From Nocardioides oceani (GTDB taxonomy: Bacteria > Actinomycetota > Actinomycetes > Propionibacteriales > Nocardioidaceae), in NCBI RefSeq assembly GCF_030412965.1, contig NZ_JAUHJQ010000018.1:1-35252 (forward strand): a stretch of DNA of 35,252 nt, read 5' to 3'. Each line of letters begins with the position of its first letter. Position 1 is the first letter of the stretch. The notes below the pieces were generated by a model. The model was not told the DNA's origin and did no database searches. It saw nothing but the letters and a program-made list of their open reading frames with translations. Below, piece after piece: positions 14,951 to 27,203 of the stretch. Position numbers and translations under genes: made by a program.

Positions 14951-15885
14951 AGCGCCACCTCCTCAGCGCGGCCGACCTGAGCCGCGACGACGCCGAGCTG
15001 GTCCTCAGCACCGCCGCCGAGCTGCGCTCGCTGGCCGACCGGCCGATCAAGAAGCTGCCCGCCCTGCGCGGGCGCACGGTGGTCAACCTCTTCTTCGAGG
15101 ACTCCACCCGCACGCGGATCTCTTTCGAGGCCGCGGCCAAGCGGCTCAGCGCGGACGTCATCAACTTCTCCGCCAAGGGCTCGAGCCTGTCCAAGGGCGA
15201 GAGCCTCAAGGACACCGCGCTGACCCTGGAGGCGATGGGGGCGGACGCGGTGGTCGTGCGCCACGGCGCCAGCGGCGCCCCGCACCGGCTGGCCCACTCG
15301 GGCTGGGTCCGCTCGAGCGTCGTCAACGCCGGCGACGGCACCCACGAGCACCCGACGCAGGCGCTGCTCGACGCGTTCACGATGACCCGCCACCTGGGGT
15401 CCCTCGACGGGCGCCGGGTGGCGATCGTCGGCGACGTGCTGCACAGCCGGGTGGCGCGCTCGAACGCGCTGCTGCTGGCCACGCTCGGCGCGGAGGTCAC
15501 CCTCGTCGCCCCGCCGACGCTGCTCCCCGTCGGCGTCGACAGCTGGCCGGTCGAGACGTCGTACGACCTGGACGCGGTGATCCCGAAGGCCGACGTGGTG
15601 ATGATGCTGCGCGTCCAGCGGGAGCGGATGAACGGCGGCTTCTTCCCGACGCCGCGGGAGTACTCCCGCCGCTACGGCCTCGACGGCCGCCGGATGGCGA
15701 CCCTGCAGGACCACACGATCGTGATGCACCCCGGCCCGATGGTCCGCGGCATGGAGATCAGCGCCGACGTCGCCGACTCCGACCGCTCCGTGATCGTCGA
15801 GCAGGTCACCAACGGCGTCGCCGTGCGGATGGCCGTCCTCTACCTCCTCCTCGGGGGAGCCCAGCCCGTCGGAGGAGACGAGTGA
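14947..15885 (+). CDS. pyrB: Aspartate carbamoyltransferase catalytic subunit
   Basis: Condenses carbamoyl phosphate and aspartate to carbamoyl aspartate, the first committed pyrimidine step. The 312-residue protein carries the carbamoyl-phosphate signature FFEDSTRTRISFE, the SKGESLKDT loop with its active-site lysine, HPTQALLDAFT, and the C-terminal MHPGPMVRGMEI. There is no pyrI regulatory subunit, as expected for actinobacteria. The GTG at 14947 overlaps pyrR and the stop overlaps pyrC, so pyrR-pyrB-pyrC are translationally coupled. Confidence 0.96.
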   Translation: MKRHLLSAADLSRDDAELVLSTAAELRSLADRPIKKLPALRGRTVVNLFFEDSTRTRISFEAAAKRLSADVINFSAKGSSLSKGESLKDTALTLEAMGADAVVVRHGASGAPHRLAHSGWVRSSVVNAGDGTHEHPTQALLDAFTMTRHLGSLDGRRVAIVGDVLHSRVARSNALLLATLGAEVTLVAPPTLLPVGVDSWPVETSYDLDAVIPKADVVMMLRVQRERMNGGFFPTPREYSRRYGLDGRRMATLQDHTIVMHPGPMVRGMEISADVADSDRSVIVEQVTNGVAVRMAVLYLLLGGAQPVGGDE

Positions 15886-17168
15886 GCACCTACCTGATCC
15901 GCAATGCGTCCGTCCTGGGCGGCGACCCGGTCGACCTGCTGCTCCGCGACGGGGTGGTGGCCGAGGTCGGCAGCGGCCTGGACGCCGAGGGCGCGGAGGT
16001 CGTCGACGCCACCGGGCTGGTCGCCCTGCCCGGCCTGGTGGACCTGCACACGCACCTGCGCGAGCCGGGCCGCGAGGACGCCGAGACCGTCGAGTCCGGC
16101 ACCCGCGCGGCCGCGATGGGCGGCTTCACCGCCGTGCACGCGATGGCCAACACCGAGCCGGTCGCCGACACCGCCGGCGTGGTCGAGCAGGTCTGGCGGC
16201 TGGGCCGCGAGGCCGGCTTCTGCGACGTCTACCCCGTGGGCGCGGTCACGGTCGGGCTGCAGGGCGAGCGCCTCGCCGAGCTCGGCGCGATGGCCGACTC
16301 CGCCGCGCGGGTCCGGGTCTTCTCCGACGACGGCAAGTGCGTCTCCGACGCGGTGCTGATGCGCCGGGCGCTGGAGTACGTCAAGGCCTTCGACGGCGTC
16401 GTCGCCCAGCACGCCCAGGAGCCGCGGCTGACCGAGGGCGCCCAGATGAACGAGGGCGAGCTGTCCGGGAAGCTCGGGCTCACCGGCTGGCCGGCGGTCG
16501 CCGAGGAGGCGGTCATCGCCCGCGACTGCCTGCTCGCCGAGCACGTCGGCTCCCGGCTGCACGTGTGCCACGTCTCGACGGCCGGCTCGGTGCAGATCGT
16601 CCGCGAGGCCAAGGCGCGCGGCGTCGACGTGACCGCCGAGGCCTGCCCGCACCACCTGATCCTCACCGACGAGCTCGCGGCGACCTACGACCCGATCTAC
16701 AAGGTCAACCCGCCGCTGCGCACGCGCGCGGACGTCGAGGCGCTGCGGGCGGGCCTGGCCGACGGCACCATCGACATCGTCGCCACCGACCACGCCCCCC
16801 ACCCGCACGAGGACAAGGACTGCGAGTGGGCGGCCGCCGCCTTCGGCATGCTCGGCCTCGAGACCGCGCTGTCGATCGTGCAGGAGACGATGGTGGACGC
16901 GGGGCTGCTGGACTGGGCCGGCGTCGCCGAGCGGATGTCGTACGCCCCGGCCCGCATCGGCCGCGTCGCCGACCACGGCCAGCCGCTCGAGCCCGGCTCG
17001 CCGGCCAACGTGGTGCTCTACGACCCCTCGGTGCGGCGCCCGGTCGACCCGGCGGGGTCGGCCAGCCTGAGCCGCAACACGCCGTACCGCGGCATGGAGC
17101 TGCCCGGCCGCGTCGTCGCCACCTTCCTGCGGGGACGGCCGACGGTCCTCGACGGTGCACTGGTCTGA
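15882..17168 (+). CDS. pyrC: Dihydroorotase
   Basis: Cyclises carbamoyl aspartate to dihydroorotate. The 428-residue product is a class I-type dihydroorotase of the amidohydrolase fold. Metal ligands are visible in DLHTHLREPG, HVCHVST, the CPHHL motif, and the catalytic aspartate in ATDHAPH. VFSDDGKCV and NPPLR also match the family. The GTG at 15882 has GGAGGAG just upstream within pyrB codons. The last 14 bases overlap hrpB. Confidence 0.95.
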   Translation: MSTYLIRNASVLGGDPVDLLLRDGVVAEVGSGLDAEGAEVVDATGLVALPGLVDLHTHLREPGREDAETVESGTRAAAMGGFTAVHAMANTEPVADTAGVVEQVWRLGREAGFCDVYPVGAVTVGLQGERLAELGAMADSAARVRVFSDDGKCVSDAVLMRRALEYVKAFDGVVAQHAQEPRLTEGAQMNEGELSGKLGLTGWPAVAEEAVIARDCLLAEHVGSRLHVCHVSTAGSVQIVREAKARGVDVTAEACPHHLILTDELAATYDPIYKVNPPLRTRADVEALRAGLADGTIDIVATDHAPHPHEDKDCEWAAAAFGMLGLETALSIVQETMVDAGLLDWAGVAERMSYAPARIGRVADHGQPLEPGSPANVVLYDPSVRRPVDPAGSASLSRNTPYRGMELPGRVVATFLRGRPTVLDGALV

Positions 17169-19671
17169 GGTCGACCTCCCGGTCCGTGCCGGGCTGCCGG
17201 CGCTGACCGGGGCCCTGCGCGAGCGGTCCGCCGCCGTGCTGTGGGCGCCGCCGGGCAGCGGCAAGACGACGCTCGTCCCGCCGGCCGTCGCCGAGCTGGT
17301 CACCGAGCTGGGCGGCGGCCGGGTCGTCGTCACCCAGCCGCGCCGGATCGCCGCTCGGGCGGCTGCCCGACGACTGGCCGGGCTGCTCGGTGAGCCCGTC
17401 GGCCGCACGGTGGGGTACGCCGTGCGCGGCGACCGCCGCTCGTCGGCGGAGACCCGCGTCGAGATGGTCACCACCGGCGTGCTGCTGCGGCGGCTGCAGC
17501 GCGACCCGGACCTCCCGGGCGTGGCCGCGGTGGTGGTCGACGAGGTGCACGAGCGTGCGCTGGACGCCGACCTGCTGCTCGCCCTGCTCATCGACGTCCG
17601 CGCCCACCTGCGCGAGGACCTGCGTCTGGTGGCCATGTCCGCCACGGTCGAGGCCGAGCGCACGGCCGCGCTCCTGGGCAGCCCGCCGGTACCGGTCGTG
17701 GAGGTGCCCGGCGCGCTGCACCCGGTTGCGGCCGTGCACGTCCCGCTCCCGCCCGGGGTCCTGCGCACCGACGACCGCGGGGTGACCCCGGCGTTCCTCG
17801 ACCACGTCGCCGCGACCGTCCGCCGGGCCCTGGCCGAGCGGCCGGGGGACGTGCTGGCCTTCCTGCCCGGCGTGGCCGAGGTCGACGGCGTGGTCCGCAG
17901 GCTCGCCGGGGCCGAGGCCGACCTGCGCCCGCTGCACGGCCGGCTGCCCGCCGCGGAGCAGGACCTCGCGCTCACCGCCGGCTCGCGGCGACGGGTGGTC
18001 GTCTCCACGGCGGTGGCGGAGTCGTCGCTGACGGTCCCCGGCGTGCGGACCGTGGTCGACGCCGGCCTGGTCAGGCAGCCGCGCACCGACCACCGCCGCG
18101 GGTTGGCCGGGCTGGTGACCGTGCGGGTCAGCCGCGCCGCGGCGGACCAGCGCGCCGGCCGTGCCGGTCGCGAGGGCCCCGGCACGGCGTACCGCTGCTG
18201 GTCCGAGGCCGAGCACGCCCACCTCGCCGCCCACCCCGAGCCGGAGATCGCGGTCGGCGACCTGACCGGGTTCGCCCTCGAGCTCGCCGCGTGGGGGAGC
18301 CCGGACGGGGCCGGCCTCGCGCTGCTGGACCCGCCGCCCGCGCCGGCGCTGGCAACGGCCCGCGCGACCCTGGTCGACCTCGGCGCCGTCGAGGAGGACG
18401 GCGCTGTCACCGAGCGCGGCCGGGCCGTCGCCCGGGTGCCGGCCGACCCGCGGCTGGCCCGCGCGCTGCTCGACGGCGCGCCCCTCGTCGGCGCGCGGCG
18501 GGCCGCCGAGGTGCTGGCCCTGCTCGCCGACGACGTCCGCGCCCCGGGCGGCGACCTGGTCGCGGCGCTGCGGCAGGTGCGGGCCGGCGGGCCCGGCTCG
18601 GGTGCCTGGCACGCGAGCGTCGAGCAACTGCTCCGGTCGGTGCCGGAGGGGCGGCCGGCCCCGGCGGACGCGGGGCGGATGCCGGACGACCTGGCCGTCG
18701 GTGCCGTCGTCGCCCTGGCCCACCCCGACCGGGTGGCCCGCCGGCGTCCCGGCGCGGCGGCGTACCTCATGGTCGGCGGCACCGGGGCGGTGCTGCCCGC
18801 CGGGTCGGCGCTCGCGGGCACCGGCTGGCTGGCCGTCGCCGACGTCGACCGCCGGCCCGGGCAGCGCGACGCGACGATCCGCTCGGCGGCGCCGATCGAC
18901 GACGGCCTCGCGCTCGAGGCCGCCGCGGCCCGGTGGAGCGAGGAGGACGAGGTCGGCTGGACCGACGGGCGCGTGGTCGCCCGCCGGGTGACGCGGCTGG
19001 GCGCGATCGAGCTCGCGGCGGCGCCGCTGGCCCAGCCGCCGGTCGCGGGCGTCGCCGCGGCGGTCCGGGAGGGGTTGCGCCAGGAGGGCCTCGCGGTGCT
19101 GCCGTGGACCGACGCCGCGCGGTCGCTGCGCGAGCGGCTCGACTTCCTCCACCGGGCGCTCGGCGAGCCGTGGCCGTCGGTGTCCGACGAGGCGCTCCTG
19201 GCCGACGTGGAGACCTGGCTCGGGCCGGCGCTCGACCGGGTCCGCGGGACCCGGGACCTGGCCCGGGTGGACGTGCTGGCCGCCCTGCGCCGGCTGCTGC
19301 CCTGGCCGGCGGCCGGGCGCCTCGACGAGCTCGCCCCCGAGCGGCTGGGCGTGCCCAGCGGATCGACGGTCCGCGTCGACTACTCCGCCGAGCAGCCGGT
19401 GCTGGCGGTCCGCCTGCAGGAGACCTTCGGCTGGGCCGCGACGCCGCGGCTGGCCGACGGACGCGTGCCGGTCCTGCTGCACCTGCTCTCGCCGGCCCGC
19501 CGGCCGGTCGCGGTCACCGCGGACCTCGCATCGTTCTGGGAGAACGGCTACCCGCAGGTGCGCGCCGAGCTCCGCGGTCGCTACCCCAAGCACGCCTGGC
19601 CGGAGGACCCGTGGACCGCGCCACCCACCCGGGGGACGGGTCGCGGGACGGGAAGGAACCGGGGCTCCTAG
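17155..19671 (+). CDS. hrpB: ATP-dependent RNA helicase HrpB
   Basis: An 838-residue DEAH-type helicase, a normal length for HrpB. Motif I is APPGSGKTTLVPPAV (GSGKT at 34-38), motif II is DEVHER (from residue 129), motif III is SAT, and motif VI is QRAGRAGREGPG. These are followed by an HA2-like region and the HrpB-specific C-terminal domain ending RYPKHAWPEDP. Its cellular role is poorly defined even in E. coli. The GTG at 17155 lies inside pyrC with a 14-base overlap, so it is translated from the pyr message. A helicase is an unusual member of a pyr operon. Confidence 0.92.
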   Translation: MHWSEVDLPVRAGLPALTGALRERSAAVLWAPPGSGKTTLVPPAVAELVTELGGGRVVVTQPRRIAARAAARRLAGLLGEPVGRTVGYAVRGDRRSSAETRVEMVTTGVLLRRLQRDPDLPGVAAVVVDEVHERALDADLLLALLIDVRAHLREDLRLVAMSATVEAERTAALLGSPPVPVVEVPGALHPVAAVHVPLPPGVLRTDDRGVTPAFLDHVAATVRRALAERPGDVLAFLPGVAEVDGVVRRLAGAEADLRPLHGRLPAAEQDLALTAGSRRRVVVSTAVAESSLTVPGVRTVVDAGLVRQPRTDHRRGLAGLVTVRVSRAAADQRAGRAGREGPGTAYRCWSEAEHAHLAAHPEPEIAVGDLTGFALELAAWGSPDGAGLALLDPPPAPALATARATLVDLGAVEEDGAVTERGRAVARVPADPRLARALLDGAPLVGARRAAEVLALLADDVRAPGGDLVAALRQVRAGGPGSGAWHASVEQLLRSVPEGRPAPADAGRMPDDLAVGAVVALAHPDRVARRRPGAAAYLMVGGTGAVLPAGSALAGTGWLAVADVDRRPGQRDATIRSAAPIDDGLALEAAAARWSEEDEVGWTDGRVVARRVTRLGAIELAAAPLAQPPVAGVAAAVREGLRQEGLAVLPWTDAARSLRERLDFLHRALGEPWPSVSDEALLADVETWLGPALDRVRGTRDLARVDVLAALRRLLPWPAAGRLDELAPERLGVPSGSTVRVDYSAEQPVLAVRLQETFGWAATPRLADGRVPVLLHLLSPARRPVAVTADLASFWENGYPQVRAELRGRYPKHAWPEDPWTAPPTRGTGRGTGRNRGS

Positions 19672-19685
19672 GCGTTCGGCAGGAC

Positions 19686-20675
19686 ATGACCCTCCGGCTC
19701 TCCGTCCTCGACCTCGCCCCGATCGCCGACGGCGAGACCGTCACCAGCAGCATCGCCGCGAGCGTCGCGCTGGCCCGTCGCGCCGAGGAGCACGGCTACG
19801 AGCGGGTCTGGTACGCCGAGCACCACAACATGCCGCGCATCGCCTCCTCGGCGACCAGCGTGCTGATCTCGCACGTGGGCGCCCACACCTCGACCATCCG
19901 GCTCGGGGCCGGCGGCGTGATGCTGCCCAACCACGCCCCGCTGACGATCGCCGAGCAGTTCGGCACGCTCGAGGCGATGTACCCGGGCCGGATCGACCTC
20001 GGGCTCGGTCGCGCGCCCGGCTCGGACCAGAACACGATGTACGCCCTGCGCCGCGACCCCCGCTCCTCCGAGCGCTTCCCCGAGGACGTGCTGGAGCTCC
20101 AGGCCTACCTGGCGGGGGAGTCCCGCGTCCCGGGCGTGCAGGCCGTCCCGGGCCGCGGCTCGCACGTCCCGCTCTACATCCTCGGCTCCTCGATGTTCGG
20201 CGCGCACCTCGCCGCGCAGCTGGGCCTGCCGTACGCCTTCGCCAGCCACTTCGCGCCCCAGGCCCTCGAGCCGGCGGTCGAGGCCTACCGCCGCGAGTTC
20301 CGACCCTCGGCGCAGCTCGACGCGCCGTACGTCATCGCGGGCGTGAACGTCATCGCCGCCGACACCGCCGAGGAGGCCCGCGGGAACCACGCCGCGGTCC
20401 GCCGGACCCTCGCGATCGGCCTGTTCGGCAACGGCCAGGAGCTCACCGACACCGAGGCCGACGTGCTGCTGCGCCGGGGCGCGGCGACCCACGTCGACCA
20501 GATGCTGACCCACACCGCACTGGGCTCGCCGGCGGAGGTCGGCGCGCACCTGCGCGCGTTCGCCGAGCGGGTCGGCGCCGACGAGCTGATCACCGCCCAC
20601 CAGGCCCCGACGACCGCGGCCCGGCTGCGCTCGGTCGAGCTCGCCGCGGAGGCGGTCGGCCGCGTCGCGGCCTGA
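19686..20675 (+). CDS. LLM-class (luciferase-like) flavin-dependent oxidoreductase
   Basis: A 329-residue TIM-barrel oxidoreductase of the bacterial-luciferase superfamily, similar to the MsnO8-type subgroup. Signatures are SVLDLAPIADGET at the start, GYERVWYAEHHNMP, RLGAGGVMLPNHAPLTIAEQ, and PGRIDLGLGRAPGSD. It probably uses FMN or F420; the substrate is unknown. The ATG at 19686 follows the hrpB stop by 14 bases, with AGGA just ahead of it. The frame extends far upstream through hrpB only as a shadow. It closes the first pyr transcription segment. Confidence 0.9.
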   Translation: MTLRLSVLDLAPIADGETVTSSIAASVALARRAEEHGYERVWYAEHHNMPRIASSATSVLISHVGAHTSTIRLGAGGVMLPNHAPLTIAEQFGTLEAMYPGRIDLGLGRAPGSDQNTMYALRRDPRSSERFPEDVLELQAYLAGESRVPGVQAVPGRGSHVPLYILGSSMFGAHLAAQLGLPYAFASHFAPQALEPAVEAYRREFRPSAQLDAPYVIAGVNVIAADTAEEARGNHAAVRRTLAIGLFGNGQELTDTEADVLLRRGAATHVDQMLTHTALGSPAEVGAHLRAFAERVGADELITAHQAPTTAARLRSVELAAEAVGRVAA

Positions 20676-20751
20676 TGCCACGGGCGGCGTGACGCGCGCC
20701 TCGCGGAGCCGGGCGCCGCTGGACGCCGGCCCGGGCGGAGGAGTCCGCGCT

Positions 20752-20812
20752 GGTAGGGTCGGAGCCGTTCGACATCCTTTAACGATCCGTCCCGTGAGGC
20801 GGAGAAGGAGGT
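20752..20812 (+). promoter_or_regulatory. carA promoter -10 and PyrR-binding leader
   Basis: TAGGGT (20754-20759) and the leader 20767-20812 repeat the pyrR promoter/leader unit, differing at 3 of 61 positions. The recognition loop TCCCGTGAGG spans 20790-20799 within stem TCCG/CGGA (20786-20789 with 20800-20803). The lower stem TCCTT (20775-20779) pairs with AAGGA (20805-20809), hiding the ribosome site AAGGAGGT (20805-20812). The upper stem here has one more pair than in the pyrR copy. Confidence 0.85.
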
Positions 20813-20817
20813 GCGGC

Positions 20818-21987
20818 GTGCCGTCGCATGCCCCCGCGATCCTGGTCCTCGAGGACGGTCGCAGCTTCACCGGCGAGGCCTTCGGCGCCTCGGGTGAGAC
20901 CTTCGGCGAGGCCGTCTTCAACACCGGCATGACCGGCTACCAGGAGACGCTCACCGACCCGTCGTACCACCGTCAGGTGGTCGTGATGACCTCCCCGCAC
21001 GTCGGCAACACCGGCATCAACGACGAGGACCCCGAGTCCCGTCGGATCTGGGTCGCCGGGTACGTCGTGCGCGACCCCGCCCGGGTGCCGTCGAGCTGGC
21101 GCAGCCGCCGCACGCTCGACGACGAGCTGCGCGAGCAGGGCGTCGTCGGGATCAGCGGCGTCGACACCCGTGCGCTGACCCGCCACCTGCGCGAGCGCGG
21201 CGCCATGCGGGTCGGCATCTCCACCACCGAGACCGACCCCGCCGCGCTGCTGGAGCGGGTGCGCGCCTCGGCCGAGATGAGCGGGCTGGAGCTCGCCGAC
21301 GAGGTCACGACCCCGGAGGCGTACGTCGTGCCGGCGCAGGGCGAGAAGCGGTTCACCGTCGCCGCGCTCGACCTCGGGATCAAGTCGATGACGCCTGCCC
21401 GCATGGCCGAGCGCGGCATCGAGGTGCACGTCCTGCCGGCCACCTCCACCCTCGAGGACGTCCTGGCCGTGCAGCCCGACGGGCTGTTCTACTCCAACGG
21501 CCCCGGCGACCCCGCTGCCACGACGCAGCAGATCGAGGTGCTGCGGGGCGCGCTGGAGCAGCAGGTGCCCTACTTCGGGATCTGCTTCGGCAACCAGCTC
21601 TTCGGCCGGGCCCTCGGCTTCGGCACCTACAAGCTCAAGTACGGCCACCGCGGCATCAACCAGCCGGTCATGGACCGCACGACCGGCAAGGTCGAGGTGA
21701 CCGCGCACAACCACGGGTTCGCCGTCGACGCCCCGCTCGAGGGCAGCACGACCACGCCGTACGGCGAGGCGAGCGTCAGCCACGTCTGCCTCAACGACGA
21801 CGTCGTCGAGGGCCTCGAGCTGCGCGACGCCGAGGGCCGGCTGACCAGCTTCTCGGTCCAGTACCACCCCGAGGCCGCCGCCGGCCCGCACGACGCGGCG
21901 TACCTCTTCGACCGGTTCGTGGACCTGATGGCCGACCGGTCGAGCCAGCAGTCGAGCCAGGACCAGATCGAGCAGAAGGGCGCCTGA
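20818..21987 (+). CDS. carA: Carbamoyl-phosphate synthase small (glutaminase) subunit
   Basis: Hydrolyses glutamine to feed ammonia to CarB. The 389-residue product has an N-terminal domain starting AILVLEDGRSFTGEAFGASGE and a C-terminal class I glutamine amidotransferase domain. The nucleophile is C256 in GICFGNQ; the His and Glu of the triad are in VQYHPEAAAGPHD. The GFGTYKLKYGHRG and NHGF segments are family-typical. GTG at 20818 lies five bases after AAGGAGGT; the frame is open further upstream but that would run through the leader hairpin. The next gene starts one base after the stop. Confidence 0.96.
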   Translation: MPSHAPAILVLEDGRSFTGEAFGASGETFGEAVFNTGMTGYQETLTDPSYHRQVVVMTSPHVGNTGINDEDPESRRIWVAGYVVRDPARVPSSWRSRRTLDDELREQGVVGISGVDTRALTRHLRERGAMRVGISTTETDPAALLERVRASAEMSGLELADEVTTPEAYVVPAQGEKRFTVAALDLGIKSMTPARMAERGIEVHVLPATSTLEDVLAVQPDGLFYSNGPGDPAATTQQIEVLRGALEQQVPYFGICFGNQLFGRALGFGTYKLKYGHRGINQPVMDRTTGKVEVTAHNHGFAVDAPLEGSTTTPYGEASVSHVCLNDDVVEGLELRDAEGRLTSFSVQYHPEAAAGPHDAAYLFDRFVDLMADRSSQQSSQDQIEQKGA

Positions 21988-21988
21988 C

Positions 21989-25308
<3,320 letters not shown>

Positions 25309-25312
<4 letters not shown>

Positions 25313-26367
25313 CGGCGTACGGGCTGCTCTTCGACCACGTCGCCACGCGGATCGACCCGGAGCGCGCGCACCACCTCGGCTTCCGGGCGGTCCGCGCCGG
25401 TGCGGCGGTGGCGCGGCGGCTCGGCTCGCCCGGTGAGCCCGTGGCGGCGCTCGGGCTGACCTTCCCCAACGTCCTGGGCGTGGCGGCCGGGTTCGACAAG
25501 AACGCGGTCGGCATCGACGCGCTCGGCGCGCTCGGCTTCGGCCACGTCGAGGTCGGCACGGTCACCGGCGAGGCGCAGCCCGGCAACCCGCAGCCGCGGC
25601 TCTTCCGGCTGCCCGCCGACCGAGCGGTCGTCAACCGGATGGGCTTCAACAACGAGGGCGCCGAGGCGGTCGCCCGCCGGCTCGCCGCCCGGGCGGCCCG
25701 CCGGCGCGACGCCGCCACCAGCGGCCCCGGCACGGGACCCGTGCTCGGCGTCAACATCGGCAAGACCAAGGTCGTGCCGGACGAGGACCAGGCGGCGGTC
25801 GAGGCGGACTACGCCAAGAGCACGCGGCTGCTGGCGCCCCACGCGGACTACCTCGTGGTCAACGTCAGCTCGCCGAACACCCCCGGGCTGCGCAACCTGC
25901 AGGCCGTCGAGAAGCTCCGGCCGCTCCTCGAGCACGTCCGTCGCACCGCCGACACGGTGACCTCGGCCCGGGTTCCGCTGCTGGTCAAGATCGCCCCCGA
26001 CCTCGCCGACGAGGACGTCCTGGCCGTCGCCGACATGGCGCTGGCGATCGGGCTCGACGGCATCGTCGCCACCAACACGACCATCTCGCGCGAGGGGCTG
26101 GTCAGCGACGCGGCCGACGTCGCGGCCATCGGCGCCGGCGGGCTGTCGGGCCGCCCGGTCCGCGAGCGCGCGCTCGAGGTCACCCGGCTGCTGCGCGGCC
26201 GCCTCGGCAGCGGGCCGACGATCATCGGCGTCGGCGGGATCACCACGCCCGAGGACGCCCGCGCCCGGCTCGAGGCCGGCGCCGACCTGCTGCAGGGCTA
26301 CACCGCATTCGTCTACGAGGGTCCGTTGTGGCCGCGACGGGTCGTGGCGGGGGTCTCCCCGGGGTGA
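25309..26367 (+). CDS. pyrD: Dihydroorotate dehydrogenase, class 2 (quinone-linked)
   Basis: Oxidises dihydroorotate to orotate with FMN, passing electrons to membrane quinone. The 352-residue protein has the class 2 N-terminal helix region (YGLLFDHVATRIDPERAHHLGFR is a membrane-associating segment), AGFDKNA, NRMGFNNEG, and the catalytic-serine motif NVSSPNTPGLRNLQ (S188 as base). FMN phosphate residues are in GVGGITTPEDA. All key residues are intact, so this is likely the working pathway enzyme. The GTG at 25309 overlaps carB; the frame upstream is a shadow. The stop overlaps the next gene as GTGA. Confidence 0.95.
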
Positions 26368-27203
26368 AGGCGCCGCTCCACACCACCGGCGAGGTGCTGG
26401 CCAGCAAGCGGGTCGGTGCCTACCAGCACCTGACCGTGGTGGCCCCCGGCGTGGCCGAGCGGTTCCGGCCCGGCACGTTCGTCGCGGTCTCGGTGGACGG
26501 CACCCGCCTGGCCCGTCGCGCGCTGTGGGTGCACGGCGTCAAGCCCGTGGGCGGCTACGGCCCCGCCCTGCAGCTGGTGGTCGAGCCGGTCGGGCCCGGC
26601 ACCCGCTGGCTCGCCGAGCGGCCCGTCGGCGCCCGCCTGGAGGTGACCGGCCCGCTGGGGCGCGCCTTCGCGCTGCCCAAGGAGCCGGTCGCGACGCTGC
26701 TCGTGGGCGAGGGGTACGCCGCCGCGCCGCTGTTCCCCCTGGCCGAGCGGCTGCGCGAGCGCGGCTGCCCGGTGAGCCTGTTGGTCGCCGCTCCCGACGA
26801 GCGCCGGCTGCTCTCCGCCCTCGAGGCGCGCCGCGTCGCGCGGGCGGTCACCGTGGTGACCGCCGACGGGTCGGTGGGCCGGCGCGGGTCGGTCGCCGAC
26901 GTCGTGGCCGGCGTGCTCGCGCAGTCCTCGGCGGAGGTCGTGTACGCCGCCGGGCCGGTGCCGACGCTGCACGCGGTCGCGTCGGCGGCCGAGCAGGCCG
27001 GTGCCTGGAGCCAGACGGCCGTCGAGCAGCCGCTGACGTGCGGGACCGGGCTGTGCCACGGCTGCCCGCTGCCGGTGGTCGGCGAGGACGGCGTGGCCCG
27101 GGTGGTCCGTGCCTGCACCGAGGGGCCGGTCGTCCGCGGGGACCGGGTCCGCTGGGCCGAGCTCGAGCCGGTCGCGGCGGTCGGCGCGAGGGAGACGCCG
27201 TGA
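26364..27203 (+). CDS. PyrK-like dihydroorotate dehydrogenase electron-transfer subunit, divergent
   Basis: A 279-residue protein of the ferredoxin-reductase fold, similar to PyrK, which links class 1B PyrD to NAD through FAD and a 2Fe-2S cluster. The four cluster cysteines are in place with family spacing: C226, C231, C234 and C251 (LTCGTGLCHGC, then RACTEGPVV). The nucleotide region VGEGYAAAPLFPLAERL and YAAGPVPTLHAV fit the fold. The FAD signature RPFS of PyrK is replaced by RRALW (R51-R52-A53-L54), so flavin binding may differ. The GTG at 26364 overlaps the class 2 pyrD stop, and the gene overlaps the following pyrD-like gene by four bases. True PyrK function is uncertain. Confidence 0.8.
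   Translation: MKAPLHTTGEVLASKRVGAYQHLTVVAPGVAERFRPGTFVAVSVDGTRLARRALWVHGVKPVGGYGPALQLVVEPVGPGTRWLAERPVGARLEVTGPLGRAFALPKEPVATLLVGEGYAAAPLFPLAERLRERGCPVSLLVAAPDERRLLSALEARRVARAVTVVTADGSVGRRGSVADVVAGVLAQSSAEVVYAAGPVPTLHAVASAAEQAGAWSQTAVEQPLTCGTGLCHGCPLPVVGEDGVARVVRACTEGPVVRGDRVRWAELEPVAAVGARETP

Noticed and set aside
15840..18821. A 993-codon reverse-strand open frame across pyrC and hrpB
   Set aside because: It is antisense to two clear genes, has low-complexity Arg/Ser/Ala/Pro composition and no domain; such frames are a by-product of very high GC. The same applies to the long reverse frames at 21791-25048 and 6695-8953.
14122..20817. A mobile element carrying hrpB and the LLM gene, flanked by the duplicated 61-base units
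   Set aside because: The flanking repeats are functional pyr promoter/PyrR leaders, pyrR-pyrB-pyrC lie inside the same interval, and no transposase or target duplication is visible.
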